From Natrinema marinum (GTDB lineage: Archaea; Halobacteriota; Halobacteria; Halobacteriales; Natrialbaceae), in contig NZ_CP100763.1 of NCBI RefSeq assembly GCF_024296685.1, positions 3,162,001 to 3,226,000 of the forward strand: DNA of 64,000 nt. The letters are read 5' to 3'. Below the pieces are notes generated by a model. It did not search any database. It was given only the letters and a program-made list of their open reading frames with translations, and was not told where the DNA came from. Positions 33,663 to 42,636 of this stretch are shown piece after piece (position 1 is the stretch's first letter; the number at the start of each line of letters is the position of its first letter). A program made the translations under genes and the position numbers.

Positions 33663-34520
33663 TCAGTTGCCCTTCTCGATCGGGGCGTTGACCAGGTTGC
33701 CCCACTCGGTCCAGGAGCCGTCGTAGTTGACGGTGTCGTCGTAGCCGAGCAGTTCGTGCAGGGCGAACCACGCAACGGAGGATCGCTCGCCGATGCGGCA
33801 GTAGGCGACGGTCGTCTCGTCGCCGTCGATGTCCTCGTCGGCGTAGAGCTCCTCGAGCTCGTCGTAGGTCTTGAAGGTGCCGTCGTCGTTGGTCACGGCG
33901 GCCCACGAGATGTTCTTCGCGCCGGGGATGTGGCCGCCGCGCTGGGCGGTCTCCTGGAGTCCCGGGGGCGCGAGGACCTCGCCGGAGTACTCCTCGGGCG
34001 AGCGGACGTCGACGAGCGGAACGCCGCGCTCGATCGCGTTCTCGACGTCTTCGCGGTAGGCGCGGATGCTCTCGCGCGGGCCGGCGGCGTCGTACTCGGT
34101 CGCGGAGAAGTCGGTCTCCTCGTCGGTGGTCGGATAGTCGTTCTCGAGCCAGTACTCGCGGCCGCCGTCGAGCAGCTTGACGTCGTCGTGGCCGTAGTAC
34201 TTGAACTGCCAGTAGGCGTAGGCGGCGAACCAGTTGGAGTTGTCGCCGTAGAGGACGACCGTGTCGTCCTCGCTGATGCCGTGGCTGCCGAGCAGGTCCT
34301 CGAAGTCCGCCTTCTCGAGAATGTCTCGCTGGGTCTGGTCCTGAAGCTGCGTCTCCCAGTTGAACCCGATCGCGCCGGGGGCGTGCTCTTCCTCGTAGGC
34401 TTCCGTGTCGACGTCGACCTCGACCAGCCGGAGGTCGGAGTCGTCGTCTTCGAAGTCCTCGAGTCGCTCCTCGACCCAATCGGCCGTGACGAGTACGTCG
34501 TTGGCGTAGTCGCTTGCCAT
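33663..34520 (-). CDS. tssA: Thiosulfate/3-mercaptopyruvate sulfurtransferase (two rhodanese domains)
   Basis: A 285-aa protein with two rhodanese domains. The N-terminal one (LVTADWVEERLEDF, GAIGFNWETQLQDQTQRDIL, VVLYGDNSNWFAAYAYWQFK) lacks the Cys; the C-terminal one carries the active-site loop CRIGERSSVAW. It transfers sulfur from thiosulfate to acceptors such as cyanide or thiols. The ATG at 34520 (MASDYANDVLVTADW) is preferred over an in-frame start 9 codons upstream. It is divergent from a second rhodanese gene at 34802. Confidence 0.9.
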   Translation of the reverse strand: MASDYANDVLVTADWVEERLEDFEDDDSDLRLVEVDVDTEAYEEEHAPGAIGFNWETQLQDQTQRDILEKADFEDLLGSHGISEDDTVVLYGDNSNWFAAYAYWQFKYYGHDDVKLLDGGREYWLENDYPTTDEETDFSATEYDAAGPRESIRAYREDVENAIERGVPLVDVRSPEEYSGEVLAPPGLQETAQRGGHIPGAKNISWAAVTNDDGTFKTYDELEELYADEDIDGDETTVAYCRIGERSSVAWFALHELLGYDDTVNYDGSWTEWGNLVNAPIEKGN

Positions 34521-34801
34521 ACACGGCCGTTCAATGGCGACACACAAAGGGACTTCTTAACCGGTCAATTCGGACACCGGTCGATCCTGTCGGACAAAAT
34601 TGCCGCTTCACTCGGCGCTCGAGCGCCGTTTTCGTCGGACTGGCGACCGAATCCGGCGGTGTCGGCTCTCGCTCGGTACATTTTGGGCTATACCGAGGGG
34701 ATTTCTCGCCGGACACCAGCAAAGATTGCCACTGTCCCGGTAGCCGAAATTCGGTGCGAAATCGGTGCGTACTCGGGTCTGCGTTTCGTATGGATCGCCT
34801 A

Positions 34802-35602
34802 ATGGACGAAACCGTCGTCGTCTCCCCCGACTGGCTCGCATCGCGTCTGGACGATCCCACCGTCTGCATCGTCGACGTCAGAGACGCCTGGGAGTACGAC
34901 GGCATCGGCCACATTCCGGGTGCGGTGAGCATCCCGTTCGACAGCTACCGCGACGAGAGCGACGTCGATCGGGGCACCCTGCCCGGTGCCGAGGCCTTCG
35001 CCGATCTGCTGGGGGCGGCGGGGATCGAGCCCGACGACACGATCGTCGCCTACGACGACACCCACGGGGTCTTCGCCGCCCGCTTCGTCCTCACCGCGCT
35101 CGAGTACGGCCACGACGACGTGCGCCTGCTCGACGGCGACTACAGCGCCTGGAACCGGGAGTACGAGACCACGAGCGACGCGCTCGAGATCGAACCGACC
35201 GACTACGAGCCCGATCCGCTGGCACCCGAGGAGAGCCCGCTGGTCGGCTACGACGCCGTCGCGGACGCCCTCGAGCGCGACGCCCTGTTCGTCGACACCC
35301 GCGAGAAAGACGAGTTCGAGGAAGCCCGCCTGCCCGGCGCGGTGCGGTTCGACTGGCGCGAGGCCGTCGACGACGAGACGCGGCGGCTGAAACCCGAAGC
35401 CGAACTCGAGGACCTGCTCGCCGACCACGGGATCACCCCGGATCGCGAAATCGTCCTCTACTGTAACACGGCGCGCCGGATCAGCCACACCTACGTCGTC
35501 CTGCAAGCGCTGGGCTACGAGAACGTGGCCTTCTACGAGGGGAGCCTGACGGAGTGGCTCGAAAACGACGGCGCAGTCGAGCGCGGCCCGGTCGACGAGT
35601 AA
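34802..35602 (+). CDS. tssB: Second two-domain rhodanese (sulfurtransferase)
   Basis: A 266-aa paralogue with two rhodanese domains: N-terminal VVSPDWLASRLDDPTVCIVD, HIPGAVSIPFDSYRDESDVD, DTIVAYDDTHGVFAARFVL; C-terminal with the catalytic Cys in LYCNTARRISHTYV. The active-site loop CNTARRI differs from CRIGERS of the neighbour, suggesting a different acceptor. Another in-frame ATG at 34790 would add four residues (MDRL); either is possible. Together with the divergent gene it forms a sulfur-transfer pair. Confidence 0.88.
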   Translation: MDETVVVSPDWLASRLDDPTVCIVDVRDAWEYDGIGHIPGAVSIPFDSYRDESDVDRGTLPGAEAFADLLGAAGIEPDDTIVAYDDTHGVFAARFVLTALEYGHDDVRLLDGDYSAWNREYETTSDALEIEPTDYEPDPLAPEESPLVGYDAVADALERDALFVDTREKDEFEEARLPGAVRFDWREAVDDETRRLKPEAELEDLLADHGITPDREIVLYCNTARRISHTYVVLQALGYENVAFYEGSLTEWLENDGAVERGPVDE

Positions 35603-35681
35603 CTGTTCCGATCGCCCGCGAGCCGGCCGCCGACCTATTGCTATCCCGTACGTTGATGGTCATCGACACGAATCGGGAGCC

Positions 35682-36431
35682 ATGAATGCGGCTATCGGCC
35701 GGCGTCGGTTCCTCCTCGCGACCGCCGGCGCGAGCGCGCTCGCGGGCTGTTCGTCCTCGAGCACCGGCGATTCGCCGTCGAACGAGACCGCCGAGAACCC
35801 GGACGCGACTGCGTCGGTGGAACTCGAGGGACTCTCGGCGACGCTCCAGTACGTCCGTCCGGCGACCGACGAGGGACGGCCCGAGGTCCTCGCGACCGAG
35901 GGCCACCAGTACGTCGTCGCCGCGTTCGATGCAGCGACGGTCGACGCGAGCGATGTCGCGTTTCGACTGGACGGGACCGAGTACACCGGTTCGTTCACCG
36001 CGACGAGGGACGGCCGACTCGAGATCGGGTTCGAGGTCCCTCGCGACGTGGCGGCCGAGAGCGGGGCCGTGCTGGTCGGCGGCGAATCGAACTCGGTTTA
36101 CCGGGACGTTCTGGATCGCCTGGCGAACCCGCCCCGGTTCACGAACGTCTCGTTCGACGCCGACCCGGAGGTTCGGCCCGGTGCGTTCATGGGGCTCGAC
36201 GTTCGGGTCTGGAACAAGGGTGGACCGGGTTCGTTCGAAGGCGTTTTCGACGTGTCAGGCGCGCCGCCGAAGGTGTTCTCGGAGCAGGTCGACAGCGGAA
36301 CGTACGCCAGCTTCATGACCTACGTAACGATCGACGAGGACGCGGGGGCGGGGGAGCGAACGGCGGTGTTCGACACCGGATTCGAGGAGTACACCGTCCC
36401 GTTTTCGATCGTCGACCCCGAATCGGCGTAG
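35682..36431 (+). CDS. Uncharacterised Tat lipoprotein
   Basis: A 249-aa protein starting MNAAIGRRRFLLATAGASAL with twin Arg and lipobox AGC (Cys23), followed by a Ser/Asn/Glu linker. The mature part (about 45-249) looks beta-rich, in two segments: SVELEGLSATLQYVRPATDE to LVGGESNSVYRDVLDRLANP, and FTNVSFDADPEVRPGAFMGL to GERTAVFDTGFEEYTVPFSI. The second resembles a CARDB/Ig-like adhesion module. No enzyme motif is visible. Role unknown; likely outside the membrane. Confidence 0.65.
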   Translation: MNAAIGRRRFLLATAGASALAGCSSSSTGDSPSNETAENPDATASVELEGLSATLQYVRPATDEGRPEVLATEGHQYVVAAFDAATVDASDVAFRLDGTEYTGSFTATRDGRLEIGFEVPRDVAAESGAVLVGGESNSVYRDVLDRLANPPRFTNVSFDADPEVRPGAFMGLDVRVWNKGGPGSFEGVFDVSGAPPKVFSEQVDSGTYASFMTYVTIDEDAGAGERTAVFDTGFEEYTVPFSIVDPESA

Positions 36432-36469
36432 TGCCGACCCGATAGCGGCGCTGGGGCGCGACTGCGGTG

Positions 36470-38047
36470 TCAGGAGTCGTCTCCGTCGACGGTCGGTAGC
36501 GTGAACCGAAACGTCGCCCCCTCTCCGGGCTCGGTATCGACCCAGATCTCGCCGCCGTGGCGCTCGACGATACGCCGACAGAGCGCGAGCCCGATCCCCG
36601 TCCCGGCGTGTTCCTCGTGGCTGTGGAGCCGCTCGAAGACGTCGAAGATCCGTTCCCGGTCGTCGGGATCGATGCCGATCCCCTCGTCGCTGACCGAGAC
36701 GAGCCAGTCGCTTTCCGCTCGGCTGGCCGCGACGCGAATCGTCGGCGGCTCGTCGCCGCTGTACGTGATCGCGTTCGTTAGCAGGTTCTGGAACACTTGC
36801 CGCAACTGATCCGCGTCTCCCTCGACGCGAGGTAACGACTCGCTCGAGAGCGTCGCGTCGGTCTCCGCGAGCTTGAACCGCAGATCGCTCCGCACGTCCT
36901 CGAGCACGGCGTCGAGATCGACGGGCTCGAAGGGGTCGCCCTGCGTCTCGACCCTGGAATAGGCGAGCAGGCCGTCGATCATCTCGCGCATGCGCTCGGC
37001 GCCGTCGACGGCGTACGCGATGAACTCCCGACCGTCGGAATCGAGGTCGTCACCGTAGCGATCCTCGACGAGCGAGAGGTAACTGGAGACCATTCGCAGC
37101 GGTTCTTTGAGATCGTGGGAGGCGGTGTACGCGAACTGCTCGAGCCGTTCGTTCGACGCCTCGAGGTCGCGCTCGTACTGCCGGCGCTCGAGTTCGGCGC
37201 TCACCCAGTTGCCGAGCAGTTCGACGAACGTGACCTCCCAGTCGGTGAACTCCTCGACCCGCGCCTCCATGTCGTAGAAGCAGAACGTGCCGTACACCTC
37301 GTCGCCGACCGAGACCGGCGTGCCGAGATAGCAGGAGATGCCCCACTCGGCGTTCCCGGTCCGGTCGGCGAGTTCCGGCGCGTCCGCGTCGACGTCCTCG
37401 AGGACCAGCGTCCGTTCGGCGTTGACGACGCGTTCGCAGTTCGTCGCGGACAGCGCGGTGGCGTCACCGGCCTCCAAGTCGGCGTTGGCGGGCGCGTCGA
37501 CGGCCTCGAAGATGTACTCGTCGGCGTCCTCGTGGACATGAGACAGCGTCGCGTAGTCCGTGCCGATCGTCTGCCGGACGACGCTCAGCAGCGACTCGAT
37601 CTGGTCGGTGAACGGCCGATCGGGGTCCGCGATCACTTCGTAGGCGTCTTGCAGTGCCCGTTCGCGGTCCCGGAGTCGTGCCGCCCGCCGCGTGCGCTCG
37701 CTGCCGATCCGTATCGAAACCGTCAGCCCCGTTTCGGAGGGATACGCACGCCCGTCGAGGCTGGCGGCGAGCGACTCGGAGACGGTTTCGAACGCGACCG
37801 GTTCCTGGGTCCGCATCGCCCGCTCGTACTCGTCCCGAAGCGCCGAACCGACCGCCTCGGGGACGCCGTCCCAGACGACCGTTCCGAGTAACTCCGTCTC
37901 CGATCGCTCGAGCAACCGCTCGGTTCGCTCGTTGCAGAACGTCAACCGCCACTCCTCGTCGACCGCGAAGACGGCGTCGGTGATACGCCCATAGGCCGTC
38001 GCAACGTCGCTTTCCTGCGGTCCGGGCGAGTCCGATCGCTCGGCCAT
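36470..38047 (-). CDS. Sensor histidine kinase (PAS-GAF-HisKA-HATPase)
   Basis: A 525-aa soluble two-component kinase. Residues about 15-125 are a PAS domain (GRITDAVFAVDEEWRLTFCN), about 145-285 a GAF domain (SLLSVVRQTIGTDYATLSHV to VSVGDEVYGTFCFYDMEARV). The HisKA domain carries the phospho-His near residue 311 (YTASHDLKEPLRMVSSY). The HATPase follows with N box FQNLLTNAITYSG, G boxes VSDEGIGIDPDDRERIFDVF and GTGIGLALCRRIVERHGGEI. No transmembrane segment or adjacent response regulator is present, so it is an orphan cytoplasmic sensor. The signal is unknown. Confidence 0.92.
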   Translation of the reverse strand: MAERSDSPGPQESDVATAYGRITDAVFAVDEEWRLTFCNERTERLLERSETELLGTVVWDGVPEAVGSALRDEYERAMRTQEPVAFETVSESLAASLDGRAYPSETGLTVSIRIGSERTRRAARLRDRERALQDAYEVIADPDRPFTDQIESLLSVVRQTIGTDYATLSHVHEDADEYIFEAVDAPANADLEAGDATALSATNCERVVNAERTLVLEDVDADAPELADRTGNAEWGISCYLGTPVSVGDEVYGTFCFYDMEARVEEFTDWEVTFVELLGNWVSAELERRQYERDLEASNERLEQFAYTASHDLKEPLRMVSSYLSLVEDRYGDDLDSDGREFIAYAVDGAERMREMIDGLLAYSRVETQGDPFEPVDLDAVLEDVRSDLRFKLAETDATLSSESLPRVEGDADQLRQVFQNLLTNAITYSGDEPPTIRVAASRAESDWLVSVSDEGIGIDPDDRERIFDVFERLHSHEEHAGTGIGLALCRRIVERHGGEIWVDTEPGEGATFRFTLPTVDGDDS

Positions 38048-38078
38048 TTGCTACTGTGAGGGGTCTGCCACTAATAAA

Positions 38079-39608
38079 CTATCCGCTGCTCACGTCCCGC
38101 CAGTCCGGGGCCGTCGAGTACGTCGTGTCGGAGAGTTCGTCGAACGCCGAATACACGACCTCGTTCAGCGCCGGATGAACGTGAACCGGCTTCGCCACGT
38201 CCTCGACGGTCCCGTCGGCGCTGTCCATCGCGACGACGACCTCGTGGAGCAACGTCGCCGCCTGGGGGCCGACAATGTGACAACCCAGGATCTCGCCGTC
38301 CGGCGCGGCGAGTGCCTTCACGAACGCCTCGTCGGCCTCGAGGATCATCCCCAGCGGCGCGGCCCCGTAGGGCGTGGTCACGGCCTCGTACTCGCGGCCC
38401 TCGTCCTCGAGTTCTCCTTCCGTCAGCCCGACGCTCGCGACCCGCGGATCGGTGAAGATTGCGTGGGGCATGGCCCGATAGTCGACTTCTTTCCCCGCGT
38501 CGTCTCGTGGCTTCGCCGCTCGGCTGTCCGAGGCGGTACGCGCTTCGCCGTTGAGGATGTTTGCAGCGACGACGCTCGATTCGTAGTCGGCCGCGTGCTT
38601 GAACGGTTGCTCGCCGAGAACGTCACCGAGCGCCCAGACCCTGTCCGCGGTCGTCTCGAGTCGCCCGTCGGTCTCGACGTAGCCCTCGTCGTCCGTTTCG
38701 ACGCCGGCCGCCTCGAGCTCGAGCGTGTCGGTGTTCGGACGGCGGCCCGTCGCCAGCAGGAGGCCGTCGGCCTCGAGTTCGATGGTCTCGTCGCTGTCAC
38801 CGTCGCCGCTCCCGTCGGCCGCGGATTCGGCGGTCACCGTGATGCCGCCGGCCCCGGTCTCGTCGACCGAGGCCGCTTTATAGCTCGTGTAGACGTCACA
38901 GTAGGTCTCGAGCGAGTCGGTCACGGCCGCGCTCACGTCGTCGTCCTCGCGGGGGACGAGCCGGTCGCTGCGGCCGACGATCGAGACCGCGGTCCCCAAC
39001 GCGGCGAAGAAGTAGCCCAGTTCGGCACCGATGTAGCCGCCGCCGACGATCACGAGGTCATCGGGCCGCTCGTCGAGAAAGAGCGCGTCGTCGCTCGTGA
39101 GATAATCGACATCCTCGAGCCCGTCGATCGGCGGGACCATCGGCCGGCTCCCGACGGCGATGACGACGTGTTCGCCGCGTACCGTTCCGCCATTCCCACC
39201 GTCTTCGGTGGCGCTCCCCGCCTCGGCTTCTGTCGGCTCGACCTCGAGCGTTCGGTCGTCGACGAATCGCCCCTCGCCCCGGTAGAGGGCGACGTTCTCG
39301 TTCTCTCGGAGGCTCGTGGCCTGATTGTCCGCCTTCTGGAAGACCGTGTCGCGAATCGCGGTCGTGATTTCGTCGTAATCGATCCCGGTCAGCTCCGCGT
39401 GCACGCCGAACGCGTCGGCGCGGCGCAGTTCGCTGACTACGTCGGCCCGGTGGATCAGTGCCTTCGAGGGGACACAGCCCCGCGTGACGCAGGCTCCTCC
39501 GAGCGGGCCGCGCTCGATCACGGCCGCTTCGAGGCCCTGCTCGGCCGCCGCGGTGGCGACCTGGCTTCCCGATCCCCCGCCGACGACGACGATGTCGTAT
39601 TCGTCCAT
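38079..39608 (-). CDS. FAD-dependent pyridine nucleotide-disulfide oxidoreductase (lipoamide dehydrogenase/mercuric reductase-like)
   Basis: A 509-aa flavoprotein: FAD motif DIVVVGGGSGSQVATAAAEQ, redox-active disulfide GGACVTRGCVPSK (C-x4-C), NAD(P)-binding LVIVGGGYIGAELGYFFAAL, second FAD motif DRVWALGDVLGEQPFKHAAD, and the dimerisation domain with VHVHPALNEVVYSAF containing the catalytic His/Glu. This is the chemistry of E3 of 2-oxoacid dehydrogenases, glutathione or mercuric reductases. No extra N-terminal metal-binding Cys domain is present. It is the only E3-like gene in the window but lies far from the PDH genes. The start at 39608 fits the MDEYDIVVVG N-terminus. Confidence 0.85.
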   Translation of the reverse strand: MDEYDIVVVGGGSGSQVATAAAEQGLEAAVIERGPLGGACVTRGCVPSKALIHRADVVSELRRADAFGVHAELTGIDYDEITTAIRDTVFQKADNQATSLRENENVALYRGEGRFVDDRTLEVEPTEAEAGSATEDGGNGGTVRGEHVVIAVGSRPMVPPIDGLEDVDYLTSDDALFLDERPDDLVIVGGGYIGAELGYFFAALGTAVSIVGRSDRLVPREDDDVSAAVTDSLETYCDVYTSYKAASVDETGAGGITVTAESAADGSGDGDSDETIELEADGLLLATGRRPNTDTLELEAAGVETDDEGYVETDGRLETTADRVWALGDVLGEQPFKHAADYESSVVAANILNGEARTASDSRAAKPRDDAGKEVDYRAMPHAIFTDPRVASVGLTEGELEDEGREYEAVTTPYGAAPLGMILEADEAFVKALAAPDGEILGCHIVGPQAATLLHEVVVAMDSADGTVEDVAKPVHVHPALNEVVYSAFDELSDTTYSTAPDWRDVSSG

Positions 39609-39710
39609 ACGGGGTCCGACCACGAACGACCGCGTAAAATTGGAGCCTGCTATTCGCGCGGTCGACGGTCCGTCCTCCGATCCGCCGAGACCGCCGCTAG
39701 GGACCGCCCC

Positions 39711-39932
39711 TCAAAGCCAGTCGTCGCCCGGATCGTCGTCCACCGCCTCCTTGTAGGAGTCGACCGCCGCCGCGAGGTTCGCCAGCGCTTCCTCGGGCGT
39801 CTGGCCCTGGCTCGAGACGCCGGTGACCTCGTCGTCGGCGATGTGGAGCCCGTGCTCGTTCTGTCGCATCGTCACGTCCGCGTCCGCGAGCGCCTCGTAC
39901 TCCGAGGGGTCGACGTCTGCGTCGGAACTCAT
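39711..39932 (-). CDS. HicB-like antitoxin-family protein (orphan)
   Basis: A 73-aa protein whose central part matches the HicB fold: NEHGLHIADDEVTGVSSQGQ, then TPEEALANLAAAVDSYKEAV. HicB proteins normally neutralise the HicA mRNA endonuclease encoded next door. No HicA-sized gene lies on either side (the neighbours are a flavoprotein and ffh), so this is an orphan, a regulator, or a solo haloarchaeal variant. A longer in-frame extension to 40688 runs antisense to ffh and is rejected. Confidence 0.65.
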   Translation of the reverse strand: MSSDADVDPSEYEALADADVTMRQNEHGLHIADDEVTGVSSQGQTPEEALANLAAAVDSYKEAVDDDPGDDWL

Positions 39933-40121
39933 ACGCGGGAGTTGTCCCGGTCGAGTGAAATACCCACCGACGCCGCTCGAGCGCCCGGCGCGACGACGGT
40001 CGGGGGTCGGGCGAGCGGTCGCCCGATTCGGGATGCCAGCGGTGTGTCGAGCGATCGAACCGGCACTCGCGTGCCGGACGTAGAAAAAGCCTTTAACGCC
40101 ATCGCCCCGTAGACGGAGCAA

Positions 40122-41513
40122 ATGGTACTCGACGATCTCGGGAGTTCTCTGCGGGGCACTCTGGACAAGCTCCGCGGGAAGTCGCGGCTCAGCGAGGAAG
40201 ACGTCGAGGAGATCGTCAAGGAGATCCAGCGCTCTTTGCTCTCCGCCGACGTCGACGTCTCGCTCGTGATGGCGCTCTCGGACAACATCAAAGAACGCGC
40301 ACTCGAGGAGGAACCCCCCGCCGGCACCCCGGCGCGGGACTTCGTCCTCCGCATCGTCTACGAGGAACTGGTCGACCTCATCGGCGAGTCGACCGAGTTG
40401 CCACTCGAGGAACAGACCATCCTGCTCGCGGGGCTGCAGGGGTCCGGTAAGACCACGTCCGCGGCGAAGATGGCCTGGTGGTTCTCGACGAAGGGGCTGC
40501 GCCCGGCGGTTATCCAGACCGACACCTTCCGGCCCGGCGCGTACGATCAGGCCGCGGAGATGGCCGAGCGCGCCGAGGTCGACTTCTACGGGAATCCGGA
40601 CAACGACGATCCCGTCGAGATCGCCCGGAAGGGCCTCGAGGAGACCAGCGAAGCCGACGTGCACATCGTGGACACGGCCGGTCGCCACGCGCTCGAGGAC
40701 GACCTGATCGACGAGATCGAGCAGATCGAGAGCGTCGTCGACCCCGACACCTCGCTGCTCGTCCTCGACGCCGCGATCGGGCAGGGCGCGAAAGACCAGG
40801 CCCAGCAGTTCGACGAGTCGATCGGGATCGACGGCGTCGTCATCACGAAGTTAGACGGGACCGCGAAGGGTGGCGGCGCGCTGACCGCGGTCGACCAGAC
40901 CGACTCCTCGATCGCCTTCCTCGGCACCGGCGAGGAGGTTCAGGACATCGAGCGCTTCGAGCCCGACGGCTTCATCTCGCGCCTGCTCGGCATGGGCGAC
41001 CTCTCGCAACTCGCCGAACGCGTCGAGCGCGCCATGCAGCAGACCGACATCGAGGAGGACGACTGGGACCCCGAGGACATGCTGCAGGGCCAGTTCACCC
41101 TCAAGGACATGCAAAAGCAGATGGAGGCGATGAACAACATGGGGCCGCTCGATCAAGTGATGGACATGATCCCCGGCTTCGGCGGCGGGATCAAAGATCA
41201 GCTCCCCGACGACGCGATGGACGTCACCCAAGAGCGGATGCGCACCTTCAGCGTGATCATGGACTCGATGACCGACGCCGAAAAGGAGTATCCGAAGGCC
41301 ATCGGCGCGAGCCAGATCGAGCGCATCGCCCGCGGCTCGGGCACCAGCGAGGAGGAGGTCCGACAGCTGCTCCAGCAGTACAAGATGATGGAACGCACCA
41401 TCAAGCAGTTCCAAGGAATGGGCTCCGACCAGGAGATGCAGCGCATGATGAAACAGATGCAACAGGGCGGCGGTGGCGGCGGTGGCATGGGCGGCATGGG
41501 TCCGTTCGGATAA
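40122..41513 (+). CDS. ffh: Signal recognition particle protein SRP54
   Basis: The 463-aa SRP GTPase binds signal sequences and 7S RNA. N domain: [21 protein letters not shown] domain: [20 protein letters not shown] (P-loop), [53 protein letters not shown] and [20 protein letters not shown]; methionine-rich M domain from about 325 ([36 protein letters not shown] at the end). It partners FtsY (21410-22927). CTTTAACG at 40091-40098 lies about 25-30 nt upstream, fitting a leaderless transcript. Confidence 0.97.
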   Translation: MVLDDLGSSLRGTLDKLRGKSRLSEEDVEEIVKEIQRSLLSADVDVSLVMALSDNIKERALEEEPPAGTPARDFVLRIVYEELVDLIGESTELPLEEQTILLAGLQGSGKTTSAAKMAWWFSTKGLRPAVIQTDTFRPGAYDQAAEMAERAEVDFYGNPDNDDPVEIARKGLEETSEADVHIVDTAGRHALEDDLIDEIEQIESVVDPDTSLLVLDAAIGQGAKDQAQQFDESIGIDGVVITKLDGTAKGGGALTAVDQTDSSIAFLGTGEEVQDIERFEPDGFISRLLGMGDLSQLAERVERAMQQTDIEEDDWDPEDMLQGQFTLKDMQKQMEAMNNMGPLDQVMDMIPGFGGGIKDQLPDDAMDVTQERMRTFSVIMDSMTDAEKEYPKAIGASQIERIARGSGTSEEEVRQLLQQYKMMERTIKQFQGMGSDQEMQRMMKQMQQGGGGGGGMGGMGPFG

Positions 41514-41636
41514 CGCCGACCCCGAGTCCGTCACGCACTCGGCCCGTCCGGGCTCCGTTTTTCGCGTCCGTTTCGATTCGATCGACAGTCACCCTGCCGC
41601 TACGTTAATGCATCTCTAGACGAACCCTCGAGTAGC

Positions 41637-42635
41637 ATGAACCGTCGACAGTATCTGACTCGCGCCGGCGCTGCCGGCGCGGCGACCGGGCTTCTCGCGG
41701 GCGGTGCCGGCTGTCTCGGCGACCTCTCCGGGTCATCGGACGACGGCAACGGCGACGCCGACGTCGGTAGTCGGGCCGGCGTCCGCGCGATCGACCGCGC
41801 CGCCGGCAACCTGAACAAGGCCGCCCAGTCACTGAACGAACTCTCGCTCGAGGACCCCGAAACCGTCGAGTTCGATCCCTCGGAGCCCAGGGCCAAGATT
41901 TCGGACGCGCGCGACCACCTCGAGACCGCCGAGTCCGAACTGGGCGAGGACCGCCAGACAGACATCGACACGCTCCGGTCGTACGCCGACGCCCTTGAGG
42001 GGCTGATCGCGGTGACCGCCACCGTTTCCGACTCCTCGATCACCGACGACATCGACACCGTCACGACGGCCCTCGAAGAACAGGGGGATCTCGAGGCGGC
42101 GAGCGAGACCGTCGACGCCCGGTACACCGAGATCTCGTCGGCCCACGAGCGCTTCGAGCAGGCGGAGACGACTATCCAGACCCTCGACGGCGACCGGCTC
42201 GCCGAACTCGCCGGGATCGACCTCGCTGAACTCGAGGAGGGAGCGAACGCCCTCGGCGCCGTCGTCGGCTCGCTCGAGACGCTCGCGGCGGCCTACGACT
42301 CCACGCTGGACCTCGAGTCGGGCTACGGCGCGCTCGAAGCGGGCCGGACGAAGTTCGAGAACGGCGAGTACGCGGCGGCCGAACGCGAGTTCGAGACCGC
42401 GGAGTCGACGTTCGCGGACGCACAGGGGAGCCTCGAGAGCGAGACCGGGTCGACCCCCGAGGGCCTCGTGCAGTACGTCGAGACGGCGGCGTGCCAGACC
42501 ACGCACCTGTCGACGGCAGCGGGTGCGTTCGCCGACGCCGCGGGGGCCGCGGCCGACGGCGACCCCGTCACCGCCAACGCCCGGAAGAACGACGGCGAAG
42601 ACGCCCTCGAGGACGTCAATAACTGTACGAACTGA
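41637..42635 (+). CDS. Uncharacterised helical Tat lipoprotein
   Basis: A 332-aa exported protein. MNRRQYLTRAGAAGAATGLL followed by AGGAGC gives a twin-Arg signal and lipobox. The mature part is long, helical and heptad-like (DRAAGNLNKAAQSLNELSLE, ARDHLETAESELGEDRQTDI, REFETAESTFADAQGSLESE), suggesting an extended bundle or coiled coil of about 250 residues. A few late cysteines (ACQTTHLST, NNCTN). No known domain; a structural surface or adaptor role is possible. Confidence 0.65.
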   Translation: MNRRQYLTRAGAAGAATGLLAGGAGCLGDLSGSSDDGNGDADVGSRAGVRAIDRAAGNLNKAAQSLNELSLEDPETVEFDPSEPRAKISDARDHLETAESELGEDRQTDIDTLRSYADALEGLIAVTATVSDSSITDDIDTVTTALEEQGDLEAASETVDARYTEISSAHERFEQAETTIQTLDGDRLAELAGIDLAELEEGANALGAVVGSLETLAAAYDSTLDLESGYGALEAGRTKFENGEYAAAEREFETAESTFADAQGSLESETGSTPEGLVQYVETAACQTTHLSTAAGAFADAAGAAADGDPVTANARKNDGEDALEDVNNCTN

Positions 42636-42636
42636 G

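Noticed and set aside
38175-40112. A 645-codon plus-strand frame opposite the flavoprotein and HicB-like genes
   Set aside because: Shadow frame of GC-rich codons; both minus-strand genes are well supported.
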